Origin: Eretmocerus hayati
Lineage: Eukaryota > Arthropoda > Insecta > Hymenoptera > Aphelinidae
Assembly: GCA_029851415.1 (NCBI GenBank)
Contig: CM056743.1
Coordinates: forward strand, 77,022,186-77,086,185
Direction: 5' to 3'
Length of the DNA: 64,000 bases
Positions 55,143 through 64,000 of this stretch are shown here, in pieces. Below the pieces are notes generated by a model that did no database searches, had not been told where the DNA came from, and saw only the letters and a list, made by a program, of their open reading frames with translations. The translations under genes and the position numbers were made by a program. Within the stretch, counting starts at the first letter, position 1; every line of letters begins with the position of its first letter.

Positions 55143-55749
55143 TTTTTTTTTTCAAGGTGGTTGTAGGGCGGATACGCTGCGACGTACGAAGGAGAGGCAC
55201 CGGTCAGCCAAACACGGCTGGCCAGCACCTCCCCAACAGTCCCGGGCTGGAATCCGCATCGGTACGGCCATCCGAACCGGGTAAACCCTCTCTTCCTTCT
55301 CCGTTGGCGCCGGCCATCGGACAAGGGAGAGATCCACCAACTTACCAATCCGGCCCCGGCACCGCGTGAGCATTACTTCAGGGCCGGCGGCGTCTCGCGC
55401 TCAGGATCGAGCGTCTCTCTTCTCACGACTCGCAGGTGTTGTTTCCCTTTCTTCGATCTTCTTCCATCTCTCCATTCTTCATCCTTCTTTCTTCTTTCTC
55501 CGATCTTCTCTCTTCTTCCTTCCCTCTCCAGTCCATCACATTCCTCCTGGAACCATTTGGACCTCTTCTGTTTGAATCGGCAGGTTTACTGTAATTCACC
55601 CGCATCGAGGCGCCTCACCTCCCTCTCTTTCTCCTCCTTACGGGTCATCACCAGCTTGATGTATCCGGTAACTCTATCCCATGTCTCCTGGTTGCGAAGT
55701 AGGTATCCATCCAACCCGGCGCACTCTCTTTGTGACTCGGCGCGCTCTC
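55143..55749 (-). mobile_element. R1-clade retrotransposon, short 5'-truncated copy A
   Basis: It has a poly-T (55143-55152), the 3' end AAGGTGGTT, the 3' untranslated region and then the last codons of ORF2. It is truncated after about 600 bp. Copy B inserted at its 5' boundary within CTCTCTTTGTGTGTCTCTC. Confidence 0.9.
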
Positions 55750-56255
55750 TTTGTGTGTCTCTCTTTTTTTTTTTTTTTTATTTTTTAAGGTGGTTAGAAG
55801 GCAAAATCTGCCTCAGGATCCCTCGGATCCGTCCCCAGACACCGGACTGGTTCAGCTTACGCGGACTACGCATAGCCCACGCAGGCCATACCAGGCGGGA
55901 CACGGGTTTGGGTGGGGCCCACCGAGAGGTGGGCCCGGCCGTGTAATATCCCTCTCCCCTCGATGTCCGATACCTAGGGCATCGGGCAATCAAGAAGGAG
56001 ATCCATCTGCATCTAACATTTCATCCCGGAACCGCGTGAGCATTACTTCAGGATGAGCGGCATGTCTCGCGCTCGAATGCGAGCGTTCCTCTTCTCCATC
56101 TTCTCTCTTCGGCCACTTGTCGGCATCTTCTATCTTCATTCTTCATTGTTCCCTCTCTTTCTTCTTTCTTCTCTCTTCTTTCTTCTTTCTTCCCTCTTCA
56201 GTGCATCAGATTCCTCCTGGAATCATTTGGGCTTCTTCTGTTTTAATCGGCAGAG

Positions 56256-59200
56256 TCACTGTGATTCGCCTGCTTCGAGGCGCCTTACTTCCCTCTCTTT
56301 CTCCTCTTTGCGGGTCATCACCAGCTTGATGGATCCGGTAACTCTATCCCATGTCTCCTGGTTGCGAAGTAAGTACGGGACGAGATTCTCAGGTGTTAGT
56401 TGAGCACCCAGCCATTCATCCATCTCGGCGCGCTCTCTCCGGGTGTTGCTGCACTTGAACAGGGCATGTTCGGCGTCATCCCATTCGTCCCCGCATGACT
56501 GACATGCTGGGGTCGTCCTCTTCTTGAACCTGGTTAGATAGGAACCGAAGCAACCATGATCGCTCAGTGCCTGCGTCGTCCAGTAGTCCATCTCTGCGTG
56601 GGTGCGTTCCGCCCACTTGGCTACGTCACGGATCAGCCGGTGCGTCCATCTGCCGTTTGCAAATGGCGAATCCCACTCAGTTTGCCAATGCTCAAGGGTG
56701 GTTTCCTTCTCGTTGTCGCGGATGATCTCCTTCATCGTCGGAGTGAGTACTCGTTCGGCTCCGATCACTTTCTGGCGGTCCCAGATCCTCACTCGCTCCG
56801 CGACGAGCAAGTGGATGGGCGGAGTACTCGCCAATACGTAAGCCGCATCTCCTGACACAGTGCGGTAGGCACGGATACTCCTCAGGGCCGCTCTTCGGTG
56901 GACAGGCCCCATTCTCTTCTCGATGATGGTCTTCTCTACTCTCTTCCCCCACACGGATGCACCGTACAGCATGATGGAGGTAGTGACGGTGTTGAGAAGT
57001 GCGCGTCTCTTTTCCTTGGGTCCTCCGATATTCGGCATAAGCCGCTGGAGCGCCGCACCGACCCTGCTCGCCTTCTGGGCGGCTTCCTGGATGTGCTTCT
57101 TGAACGACCACTTGTCGTCGAGCCATACACCGAGGTATTTCAGCTCTGTCTTCCGTGGAATCTCTTGCCCGTTGATATAAAACCGGGGTAGGTCAAACTT
57201 CCTACGCCTTGTGACCACAATTGCTTCGCACTTCTTGACAGCGAGCTCCAGAAGCCTGCTAATCATCCACTCGTAGACTCGGGTCAGCGCTTCGTTCGCG
57301 CGTCTACCCAAGAGTTCCTCGTTGTTAGCCCATACTATGAGTCCCGCGTCGTCCGCGAAAGCCACTATTATCACTCCTTCTGGCAGTTCGATAGACAGTA
57401 AGCTGTCATACTGGGTGTTCCAGTTGAACGGCCCGGAGACCGATCCCTGTCCGATTCCGGCGGACAGTACCCGAATCTCTTGTCCCTCGTCGGTGTCGTA
57501 CACGAGGGTCCTGTTCCGCAGGTAGTCACTCGTGACGGCTAGTAGATAGGGGGGCACTTTACCTGCTTGGGATCGCTCCCAGCTCGCGCAGTTGAATGCG
57601 TTCTTTATGTCCAACGCAATGATGGCACAGAATCCTCCTCTCCCTTGGTATGGGTTCCCTACCGACGCTTGAACCCGTTCTTGGACCGCCTCGATCGCGT
57701 GCACAGTGCTCCGTCCCTTCCGGAACCCGAACTGCATTGGTGATAGCCCACCGCCTTCTTCGTAGGCTTCTTCCACCCTGTTGAGCACCATCCTCTCGTA
57801 CATTTTCCCGATATTGTCGAGCATGCTGAGAGGGCGTTGACCTCCTTGACCCTTAGGTATCAGGACCAGCTTCTGGCGTTTCCACTTGTCCGGGAAAGTT
57901 CCCGCGCTCAGACAGATGTTGAAGAGGTCGAGGAGTAGATCTGGCTTGTATTTGAAGACCAGTTTCAGAGCCTCGTTTGGGATGTCATCCAGGCATGGGG
58001 CCTTGCCGTTCGGCATTCTCTTCGCCGCTATGAGTAGCTCTTGCATAGTGAAGAGCGGGATGGGATCTTCGCTCTCCGTAGGGAATGTAACTCTGGGTTC
58101 TCTTGCTGGGAAGAGGTCTTCCACGATGGTGCGCAATGTTGCTGCATCGGTCGGTGCTGGGTTGCCCTTCCGGGGTCGGACCTTTGACATGACCACGCGA
58201 TATGGCGTGCCCCAGGGGTCTTCGTTAACCATGCCGCACAGTTCACCCCAGCACTTCTCTTTGCTCCTCCGGATGGCTAGAACGAGAGCCTTCTTTGCTT
58301 CTTTGTACGCTCTGTCATCTTCCGCCAGCGATGGTCGTTGCAGCTTCCTTGATCGCCATGCGGTCCTCCTTTTCTTGTTGCTCGTTCTTCGTAGAGCCTT
58401 GATCTCATCGGTGATCCAGTACTCTGGTTTCCTCCAGAAACATGGTGTTGTCCTGCGAGGCATCGACGCGTCGCAAGCTCTCGTGATGGCGGATGTTACC
58501 ATCGCCACAGCCTCGTCCGAGGCGGAGGTCATCGGGAGATCTTCGACTGTTTCTATCGATTCCCGGAATTTTCCCTCGTCCAGCTTCCGTACCTGCCACC
58601 CCGTTGGTCGCGGTCTGCGTGTCGTCTGTCTCTGTCCGTCAGTCCTAAGTCGAAACCGAATATGTCGATGGTCACTCAGTGTTTCCGTGTCCAGAACTTC
58701 CCACGATGTCATACGTCCCATGAGCGACGGGCTCATGAACGTCAGGTCGAGGACCGATGATGAACCTCCCTCCCGGGACCGAGTGTCGTGCCGGTAATAG
58801 GTGATAACCCCCGTCTCGTTCGCGAGCACTAATCCCAATGCCTCCATGGCATCAGCGAGTATTACCCCCCGTCTATCGCGCGGCCCCCCGCTCCAAGTCG
58901 GTTCCTTGGAGTTGAAATCTCCCGCGATTATAGCTGAGCCCCCCCATTGCCTCCCATCCTCTTCTAGGTCGTGGAGCTCGTCTTCAAATTCGTGCGTCTT
59001 GAGCGACGGCGAGTAGTAGCAGCTGTATACAGCTGTGCCCCCTATGGTCTTTCGAGCATAACCACGGCCACTAACAGCTGGTCCAGTCTCGCGGATCGCG
59101 GGATTCGTGATCTGAATTACAGCGGTCCCCCAGTGATCGAATGTGGAACGGGAAAGTTCGTGCTTCCGAGGCGGTTCGGAGATGATCAGAACATCGATAC

Positions 59201-59279
59201 CCCCTTCTTTGGCGGCAGTGTGTAGGAGGTCACAAGCGTCCCCGCTTCTCCTGAGGTTGGCTTGGATGAAGTTAGCCAT
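56256..59279 (-). CDS. R1-clade ORF2: endonuclease-reverse transcriptase, 1007 residues
   Basis: This is the replication enzyme of the element. An N-terminal AP-endonuclease-like domain (to about residue 210; GDFNS at 120-124, SDHR at 202-205) would nick the target. A reverse transcriptase follows (LDIKNAF at 556-562, FADD at 641-644), then a C-terminal CCHC motif (Cys 926 and 929, His 938, Cys 943). Length is typical for the R1 clade. I place the start at ATG 59277-59279 because it overlaps the ORF1 stop in ATGGCTAA and the endonuclease begins at once. The in-frame extension of 75 codons upstream only shadows the ORF1 zinc knuckles. Between the KNAF motif and the PYLL segment the protein is three residues shorter than copy C. 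No stops or frameshifts are seen. Expression probably depends on termination-reinitiation, as known for the R1-clade element SART1. Confidence 0.95.
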   Translation of the reverse strand: MANFIQANLRRSGDACDLLHTAAKEGGIDVLIISEPPRKHELSRSTFDHWGTAVIQITNPAIRETGPAVSGRGYARKTIGGTAVYSCYYSPSLKTHEFEDELHDLEEDGRQWGGSAIIAGDFNSKEPTWSGGPRDRRGVILADAMEALGLVLANETGVITYYRHDTRSREGGSSSVLDLTFMSPSLMGRMTSWEVLDTETLSDHRHIRFRLRTDGQRQTTRRPRPTGWQVRKLDEGKFRESIETVEDLPMTSASDEAVAMVTSAITRACDASMPRRTTPCFWRKPEYWITDEIKALRRTSNKKRRTAWRSRKLQRPSLAEDDRAYKEAKKALVLAIRRSKEKCWGELCGMVNEDPWGTPYRVVMSKVRPRKGNPAPTDAATLRTIVEDLFPAREPRVTFPTESEDPIPLFTMQELLIAAKRMPNGKAPCLDDIPNEALKLVFKYKPDLLLDLFNICLSAGTFPDKWKRQKLVLIPKGQGGQRPLSMLDNIGKMYERMVLNRVEEAYEEGGGLSPMQFGFRKGRSTVHAIEAVQERVQASVGNPYQGRGGFCAIIALDIKNAFNCASWERSQAGKVPPYLLAVTSDYLRNRTLVYDTDEGQEIRVLSAGIGQGSVSGPFNWNTQYDSLLSIELPEGVIIVAFADDAGLIVWANNEELLGRRANEALTRVYEWMISRLLELAVKKCEAIVVTRRRKFDLPRFYINGQEIPRKTELKYLGVWLDDKWSFKKHIQEAAQKASRVGAALQRLMPNIGGPKEKRRALLNTVTTSIMLYGASVWGKRVEKTIIEKRMGPVHRRAALRSIRAYRTVSGDAAYVLASTPPIHLLVAERVRIWDRQKVIGAERVLTPTMKEIIRDNEKETTLEHWQTEWDSPFANGRWTHRLIRDVAKWAERTHAEMDYWTTQALSDHGCFGSYLTRFKKRTTPACQSCGDEWDDAEHALFKCSNTRRERAEMDEWLGAQLTPENLVPYLLRNQETWDRVTGSIKLVMTRKEEKEREVRRLEAGESQ
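59272..59279 (-). promoter_or_regulatory. ORF1 stop / ORF2 start overlap (AUGGCUAA)
   Basis: AUG of ORF2 (59279-59277) lies three bases before the ORF1 UAA (59274-59272). In copy C the same site reads AUGGCUAG, again a stop. Confidence 0.75.
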
Positions 59280-61077
59280 TTCTTCCCCCCCTGCGTCTAT
59301 ATGTCGCCCTCGCGTTTTGGTTGGCTGTGCAGTTGCTGGAGCCTGACCTGTGGTCAGATCTGTTTCCGATAGCCACGCAGCTGAGGGATTTTGGTTTCTC
59401 TTTACAGGTAGCGGCGAGGTGTCCTGGTTCATCGCACTGGAAGCAGAGTTTCGGTTGACGTTCCTCTGCCTTCTCTTTTTTGCAGCCTGAGGCCTTGTGG
59501 CCATACTCTAGGCAGTTATAGCAGCGTGGGATGCCTCCCTTCTCGCGGATTCTCACTCTGCTCCATCCCACCTTGGGTTCTTTCCAGTCCAGGAGGCGGT
59601 GAGCGAGCCTCGCTGGGATGGACACAACCGCTGTTTGGGTGCCTCGGGAGCCGTTTCGCAGGCTCTTGACTATTATGGCTCCATCCTCGTTTTCTGGTAG
59701 GGCCTTCGCGAGGTCCTTCTGCACTTTAGTTTTGTCGACATTGTAGTCGACTCTGAGAACCTCGAGGGTCATGCTATTTGCGAGGCAGTGGACGGCCCCT
59801 TCTTGCCCGACGACTGGTGTCAGAGCCGCTTTGATGGCTGCAGCGTCGGTGCCCTTCCTCAGTTCAATGAGGATTTGTCCTTCCTGTGTCTTGCGGATGC
59901 CCGTGACTTTAGAGCCCACTTCTTCATTAAGGTCATCCGTCTTTATCTTGCGCAGCATATCTGCGTAGCTTAACCCACCTTGGTTTGCCGTGACGAGAAC
60001 GGCGTCGGATTTCGCTCTTCTTGGCTTCATCTTTGCCTTCTTTCCAGCGGTGTCACTTGATCGACCGCTTTTCTTTGCCCTCTTTGTATTTCTCTTAGAG
60101 ACCACTTCCTGCCAAGGCCCGTCCTGCTTGGGCCTATTAGGAGTCGATGTCGAGCGCGGTGTTTCGAGGGCTCCCGATGGATGTCCGCGTCGCGTCCTCT
60201 TCGTATCGTGCTGTTTCTCTTGTCGCGATTCCGGTTGATTCGCCCCCCTTCCCCGTGTGCCGCTTCCCGACGCGGCTGGCCCAGAGGGCTGAGCACTCCT
60301 CTTCATTTTTAGGGTCTTCTCCGCTTCGAGAAGAGTCGTCTCGAAAGCCGCTCTCTTCCCTTTGTCTGCCGCAAGTAGGCCTTCGAGAGCGTGGCCAATC
60401 TTCTTGAGCTCTTCCATGTCGCCCTGAGTTCCTTCTGGGATGTTGGAGGCAGACTCGGCTATCCCTATGACCAAGTTCAGGTGGTCGAGGAGAAGATGAG
60501 TCTTCTCCTCAATCTGTTCTCGGCACATTTTCAAGTCCCTCCATCCTTCCATTAGATCGGGGGCCTTGTCTCCACTTCTTTGTCGACTGGCCTTCTCAGG
60601 TGTGGGGAACCGATCGATGTCCATATCCTCCGGTGTTTTTTGACCTTTTTCGAGTCCGCGGTCACAGTCCTTGGATGTCAGGGTGTCTTCTGACTTCTGG
60701 GACTCCGTGGTGGTGTTAGAGTCCCCTGAATCCGAGCTGGAATCGGCGGTATCGTCTCCCTTGTTCTTGTCTTGCGTAAGCTGGATCTTGATCGCGGGGT
60801 TGATCTTCATCAGCTCGTCTGCCGCCGCTTGCGCTTCTGCAGCAACCTTCGCGTTCTTCTCTTTTTGGCTCAAGAATGTGAGCTCCGATTGCTTCAGCGT
60901 TCGCTTATCTACTTCCTCGCCCAGACCCTTTCTCTTCCTGCTGTTCGGGGTGAGGTCTACTCCTTTCTGGTGTTGGTCCTTTCCTCCAACTATCTTCGCC
61001 AGAGGCGTATTTCCATCGCTTGTAGCTTCACGCGTGAGTCCACCAGCCAAGTGTGCCACTGGTAGCGCGCTTTGCAT
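59272..61077 (-). CDS. R1-clade ORF1: nucleic-acid-binding protein, 601 residues
   Basis: This gag-like protein binds element RNA and assists targeting. It starts at ATG 61077. The N-terminal third is low-complexity and charged (KQSELTFLSQ, then Ser/Asp-rich), followed by a helical central region, a lysine/arginine-rich block, and an RRM-like segment (LRKIKTDDLNEEVGSKVTGI). Near the C-terminus are two CCHC knuckles, CYNCLEYGHKASGC (519-532) and CFQCDEPGHLAATC (545-558). R1-clade proteins usually have three knuckles and I see only two canonical ones. The TAA at 59272-59274 overlaps the start of ORF2. The 335-nt leader holds a run of ten G (minus, 61084-61094). Intact throughout. Confidence 0.93.
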   Translation of the reverse strand: MQSALPVAHLAGGLTREATSDGNTPLAKIVGGKDQHQKGVDLTPNSRKRKGLGEEVDKRTLKQSELTFLSQKEKNAKVAAEAQAAADELMKINPAIKIQLTQDKNKGDDTADSSSDSGDSNTTTESQKSEDTLTSKDCDRGLEKGQKTPEDMDIDRFPTPEKASRQRSGDKAPDLMEGWRDLKMCREQIEEKTHLLLDHLNLVIGIAESASNIPEGTQGDMEELKKIGHALEGLLAADKGKRAAFETTLLEAEKTLKMKRSAQPSGPAASGSGTRGRGANQPESRQEKQHDTKRTRRGHPSGALETPRSTSTPNRPKQDGPWQEVVSKRNTKRAKKSGRSSDTAGKKAKMKPRRAKSDAVLVTANQGGLSYADMLRKIKTDDLNEEVGSKVTGIRKTQEGQILIELRKGTDAAAIKAALTPVVGQEGAVHCLANSMTLEVLRVDYNVDKTKVQKDLAKALPENEDGAIIVKSLRNGSRGTQTAVVSIPARLAHRLLDWKEPKVGWSRVRIREKGGIPRCYNCLEYGHKASGCKKEKAEERQPKLCFQCDEPGHLAATCKEKPKSLSCVAIGNRSDHRSGSSNCTANQNARATYRRRGGRNG

Positions 61078-61420
61078 CGTTGCCCCCCCCCCCCAAGATC
61101 CGAATGGGGCCCCGCTTTACTTGGGGAATTCTTGCCGTCAATGCTGGACATCTTCTTCTTTCTTCTTTTTTCCAGGGCCTGGAATCGCATTCTGGCCGAC
61201 CCCGGACCAGGCCAGCACGGGTGCGGTGTGTTGTGTGATGCGTGTTCTGTATAATGTTGGTATGTCTGTGTAATGCTTGAGCAAGCGTAAGTATGGTGCG
61301 TGTCGAGTGTAGTGTGTGTGTTAGTGTAAGTGTAGGACTCGGGTCCGGAGGGGCGTCACTCCCTCAAGCTCCAAGTGCAACCCTAAAGTCACACCCAAGG
61401 CCCCCTACGGGGTTTGTGTG

Positions 61421-61494
<74 letters not shown>

Positions 61495-61495
61495 A
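61421..61495. repeat. (TC)n microsatellite, right side of the R1 insertion
   Basis: About 36 TC units with few interruptions; it is continuous with the R1 target duplication at 61413-61427. Confidence 0.95.
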
Positions 61496-62103
61496 GATCA
61501 TTCAGAGGTTCATAATTTGAGACAGCAAGAATGTATGTATTTGTTCCCTCAATGATTCATTCGGTTATTATCTCATAAGTTTTGCCAAAACACTCATGTG
61601 CATGAAATCAGATACAGACGATTTTAATTTGAGACTCTCTTTGTGGGTCAATTCCTTTCAGATGCATGTATAATAACGGTACGTGGATTCGCGAACTTTG
61701 TGACCTTCCCCAAGGATCAACCAAAATAGACTTTGTGGAGTATGATTGAAGAGTTATGATATCAAATCCGCGGGACAGCATTGCATACCCACCTTTTCTT
61801 TCTGCTTTAGCTTTCATTTATTCATTCATTCATTCAAATTTGATGCCATTGCCATGAGGAAATTATCGATCACGATTTGACCATCCAATTACTTGTCAAT
61901 GCAAAAACTTATGTAGCTCACATCACGAAGGAGAATTGCCCACCCATAGAGTTGAAAAAACTAACTCCTTTGGCCATCCATGACATCCTCAATGCTCCCA
62001 TCCTGAAGTGTAATTTCTCATTACTTTGACCTCACAATCTAGGTACGTTATGAAACTATGAACAGTCCTGAAGTGCCATTTTTCAAATTACGTAATCATC
62101 ACT
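61496..62103. other. Interior right flank of the giant element
   Basis: Mostly anonymous. An open stretch of about 57 codons on plus (61851-62033) reads EEIIDHDLTIQLLVN..KENCPPIELKKLTPLAI, which looks protein-like but lacks a recognisable domain or start codon. It could be a scrap of an original gene of the giant element. Confidence 0.35.
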
Positions 62104-62533
62104 ACGTGACAATTACGTAGCAGGAGACACCGTCATTCAAGGTAGGTTGAATCAGACCAGCTGCGCTCACGGAGTCCGTCACATACTTGTCCCGTTCCTA
62201 TTACGTGCTGGCAACTACTGCCTCATGGTACCCCGTGACCCGCTCTTAGAGTCCGTCACGTACTCGATCCGTACTTGGCACATACACGAATTTACTGCCA
62301 TGCGGCTCGCTGAGCGAGGGCTCCAGAATCCGTCACGTACTTGTTCAGTACCCGTCACATACTTGCAACTACTGTTGCGTGCATTTGGAGAGCCTCTCCA
62401 AAATCCATCACATACCCATTCCGTACTGTGTAGGTAGCAGGAATTACTATTGCGAGTATTGACAGGTACGAGCAAGTACGTACAGTTATAAGCCAAGTAT
62501 CTACAGTATGGAATATTAGCTATTTCCCCCTTG
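62104..62533. repeat. Right terminal inverted repeat of the giant element
   Basis: Reverse complement of 49243-49672; it carries the same GTACGTGACGG motifs in opposite orientation. Confidence 0.9.
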
Positions 62534-62808
62534 ATAGACACTCCCTGAATGATGGACATTTAAAGATCATGTTCAAGAGCAAGGAAGGTTTCTGGTGATC
62601 TCATTTCACCAGATGCCAAAATGAGAAAAATCATTGTGAGAAGATCAGTATGACATGAGAATCTTGATGTAAAACTTCTTCCAAGATTCTTTCACTACTC
62701 TGCTTTGGTGGAAGTTAGGTTTTTTCTACCCTTGAACATGATCTGGAACCTGGTGATATCTATCATCAAACTCCAGAAAGTCTACTTCCAATACCAATGA
62801 CACTCAAG

Positions 62809-63015
62809 GGTCTCGCTCGAGGCCCAATTTTCCAATTCTACCTGTGAAATTAATTCAAAACTTGGAAGTTTTAGTTTGATTTCCAATCAGTTTCATATAT
62901 CAAAATATGTATGATCTCTAGTAAGGAAAAGCTGTGAACTGGAATGACTCTTCAACTGATAATTTTGAATTGTACTTCCAGGTTAGGGCTGAAAATGGTT
63001 GCCTCGAGCGAGACC
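62809..63015. mobile_element. Small TIR element GGTCTCGCTCGAGG, second copy
   Basis: Inverted ends of about 50 bp, 207 bp long, at the same satellite position as the other copies. Confidence 0.6.
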
Positions 63016-63316
63016 TTAGTATTATCAACCTTGGTTAGACAATTCCTGAAAACTCATGATGGTCATTCATGGATCATGTTCAAGAGCGAGGAAGGTTTCT
63101 GGTGATCTCATTTCACCAGATACCAAAATGAGAAAAACCATTATAAGATGAGATCAGCATGACATATGATAATCTTGATGAAAAACTTCTACAAAGATTT
63201 TTTACCACTCTACATTTGTGGAGTTAGGTTTTTTTCACCCTCAAACATGATCTGGAACCTGGTGATGTCGATCATGAAACTCTAGGAGGTCTACATCCAA
63301 TACTATGACACTCAAG

Positions 63317-63688
63317 GGTCTCGCTCGAAACCAAATTTTCCAATTCTACCTGTAAGATTACTTCTAAACTTAGAAACAAAAGAGACATTCAGTTCAGATC
63401 ATCTTTCAGGCACTCGTCATATGTCATTCTATGTGATAGAATGGAGATGAACTGAGATAGAAGAATTTTCAAGTTGACATTCTCATCTCAAAGTTTTTTT
63501 CCAACTTAAGTTCTGAGAAGAATAATCACCTGCTATAATGTGTCTATCTCAGTACAATTCTCATTCAGTTCTAGGAATTAAAATATTATACCTACCTAGA
63601 AGATGGTGTGAGCTGGAATGACTAATCATTTTATAATTCAGAACTGCATTTTCAGGTAAAATTTGAAAATAGTGCCTCGAGCGAGACC
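63317..63688. mobile_element. Small TIR element GGTCTCGCTCGAGG, third copy
   Basis: 372 bp; the left end is slightly diverged (GGTCTCGCTCGAAACC) and the right end intact. Confidence 0.6.
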
Positions 63689-64000
63689 CTCCAATATTAT
63701 CAACATTGGATAAAGACTTTCTGAATAATTATGATAGACATGAATAGATCATCATGTTGAGGAGCAGGGAACGTTTATGGTCATGATATGTCCTCAGATA
63801 TCAGAGTGAATAACAAACCATCAAGCGGAGGTCAAAGTGAGATGAAAATCTTGAGGAAAAACATCTTCCAAAACTTTTATTCTGGATTAGTAGAGAGTCC
63901 ACTCTTTCTACCCTTCGATGTCATCAGGAACCTAGTAATTCCCATCATCAAACTTCAAGAGGTTATTATCCAAGGTTGATGATACTCAAGGACCTTGCTC

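Larger units (their letters stand above)
55765..61412 (-). mobile_element. R1-clade non-LTR retrotransposon, full-length copy B
   Basis: The element reads on the minus strand from CCCCGTAGGGGG (61412) to a poly-A tail (plus-strand T run 55765-55786). It is flanked by the perfect 15-bp duplication TTTGTGTGTCTCTCT (55750-55764 and 61413-61427). The 335-nt 5' leader, ORF1, ORF2 and 3' untranslated region (55787-56255) are all present and both ORFs are open, indicating a young and possibly active copy. Confidence 0.95.
49243..62533. mobile_element. Giant hAT-like element, 13.3 kb, with 430-bp TIRs and 8-bp TSD
   Basis: The ends read CAAGGGGGAATTAGCTAATA and, reverse-complemented from the right, CAAGGGGGAAATAGCTAATA. 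The termini fit the hAT pattern YARNG. ATAGACAC is present at 49235-49242 and 62534-62541 and fits the hAT target consensus nTnnnnAn. Flanking DNA on both sides is the same satellite, and paralogous units at about 63,035 and 63,710 show the junction sequence without an insertion. No transposase was recognised. The interior hosts FB4, a 434-bp repeat, an ORF1-only LINE and two R1 elements. A short open stretch at about 61,863-62,031 (plus) could be an original remnant. Confidence 0.8.
62542..64000. repeat. Satellite array, units of about 510-680 bp, running off the window
   Basis: Unit starts CATGTTCAAGAGC at 62568 and 63075 and a diverged CATGTTGAGGAGC at 63753. Units share GATCTGGAACCTGGTGAT, ACACTCAAGGGTCTCGCTCG and GAGCTGGAATGACT. 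The length difference comes mostly from the embedded TIR element (207 versus 372 bp). A 63-codon frame at 63788-63979 is part of the repeat. Confidence 0.85.

Noticed and set aside
57886..58797. 303-codon plus-strand frame
   Set aside because: Antisense shadow of ORF2; Ser/Arg-rich composition, no motifs.
59280..59504. In-frame N-terminal extension of 75 codons on R1 ORF2
   Set aside because: It only reads the zinc-knuckle coding region of ORF1 in another frame; the ATG overlapping the ORF1 stop is the better start.
60671..61273. 200-codon plus-strand frame
   Set aside because: Antisense shadow of ORF1 and its leader.

Overview
This window is eukaryotic nuclear DNA, almost certainly arthropod and probably insect. 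The evidence is spliced coding exons with short GT-AG introns, an R1-clade non-LTR retrotransposon, a BEL/Pao retrotransposon, a Helitron helicase remnant, hAT-type elements, tRNA-derived SINEs and many microsatellites. The species cannot be named from the sequence. There are no prokaryotic operons, rRNA genes or CRISPR arrays. The only recognised conserved host gene is a two-exon piece of the anaphase-promoting complex subunit APC1 (21.95-22.83 kb). Most of the rest is mobile or repetitive DNA, much of it nested.

Layout, left to right. 0-2.65 kb: a decayed divergent pair from a virus-like or selfish element. On the minus strand is part of a large protein of a type I associate with B-family DNA polymerase elements; on the plus strand is a DVQGF-type protein with a TATA promoter. 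2.8-5.7 kb: minus-strand micro-exons of 27-63 nt with 44-65 nt introns, a coiled-coil reading frame with two internal stops, a tandem repeat and a plus-strand exon. 5.9-7 kb: tRNA-like sequence and SINE copies. 7.2-12.5 kb: two long foldback elements and a minisatellite. 12.5-20.3 kb: three copies of RPA-like OB-fold modules, a C2H2 zinc-finger remnant, a Helitron helicase end and a TA-flanked inverted-repeat element full of nuclear-receptor half-sites. 20.3-22.8 kb: a hAT MITE, a 433-bp repeat and the APC1 exons. 22.8-31.6 kb: mostly anonymous, with a few inverted and tandem repeats. 31.66-46.1 kb: degenerate R1-clade copies, one apparently split by a 6.6-kb insertion that carries a third foldback. 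46.1-48.2 kb: a broken BEL/Pao element.

49.24-62.53 kb is the most striking part. It is a 13.3-kb unit with about 430-bp terminal inverted repeats and an 8-bp target duplication (ATAGACAC) fitting the hAT consensus. It sits inside a satellite whose other units at 63.0 and 63.7 kb show the site without the insertion. This unit was then invaded by a fourth foldback, a 434-bp repeat, an ORF1-only LINE and two nested R1-clade elements. The younger R1 (55,765-61,412) looks full length: both ORFs are open, it has a perfect 15-bp target duplication, and it lies in a TC microsatellite. The four R1 3' junctions in the window all abut TC-rich DNA.

The window therefore reads as layered transposon colonisation around a thin scaffold of host coding sequence. 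The possible novelties are the giant hAT-like unit, the microsatellite-targeting R1 lineage, the repeated OB-fold cassette, the foldback family carrying NRF-1/EWG-like sites, and the micro-exon cluster.
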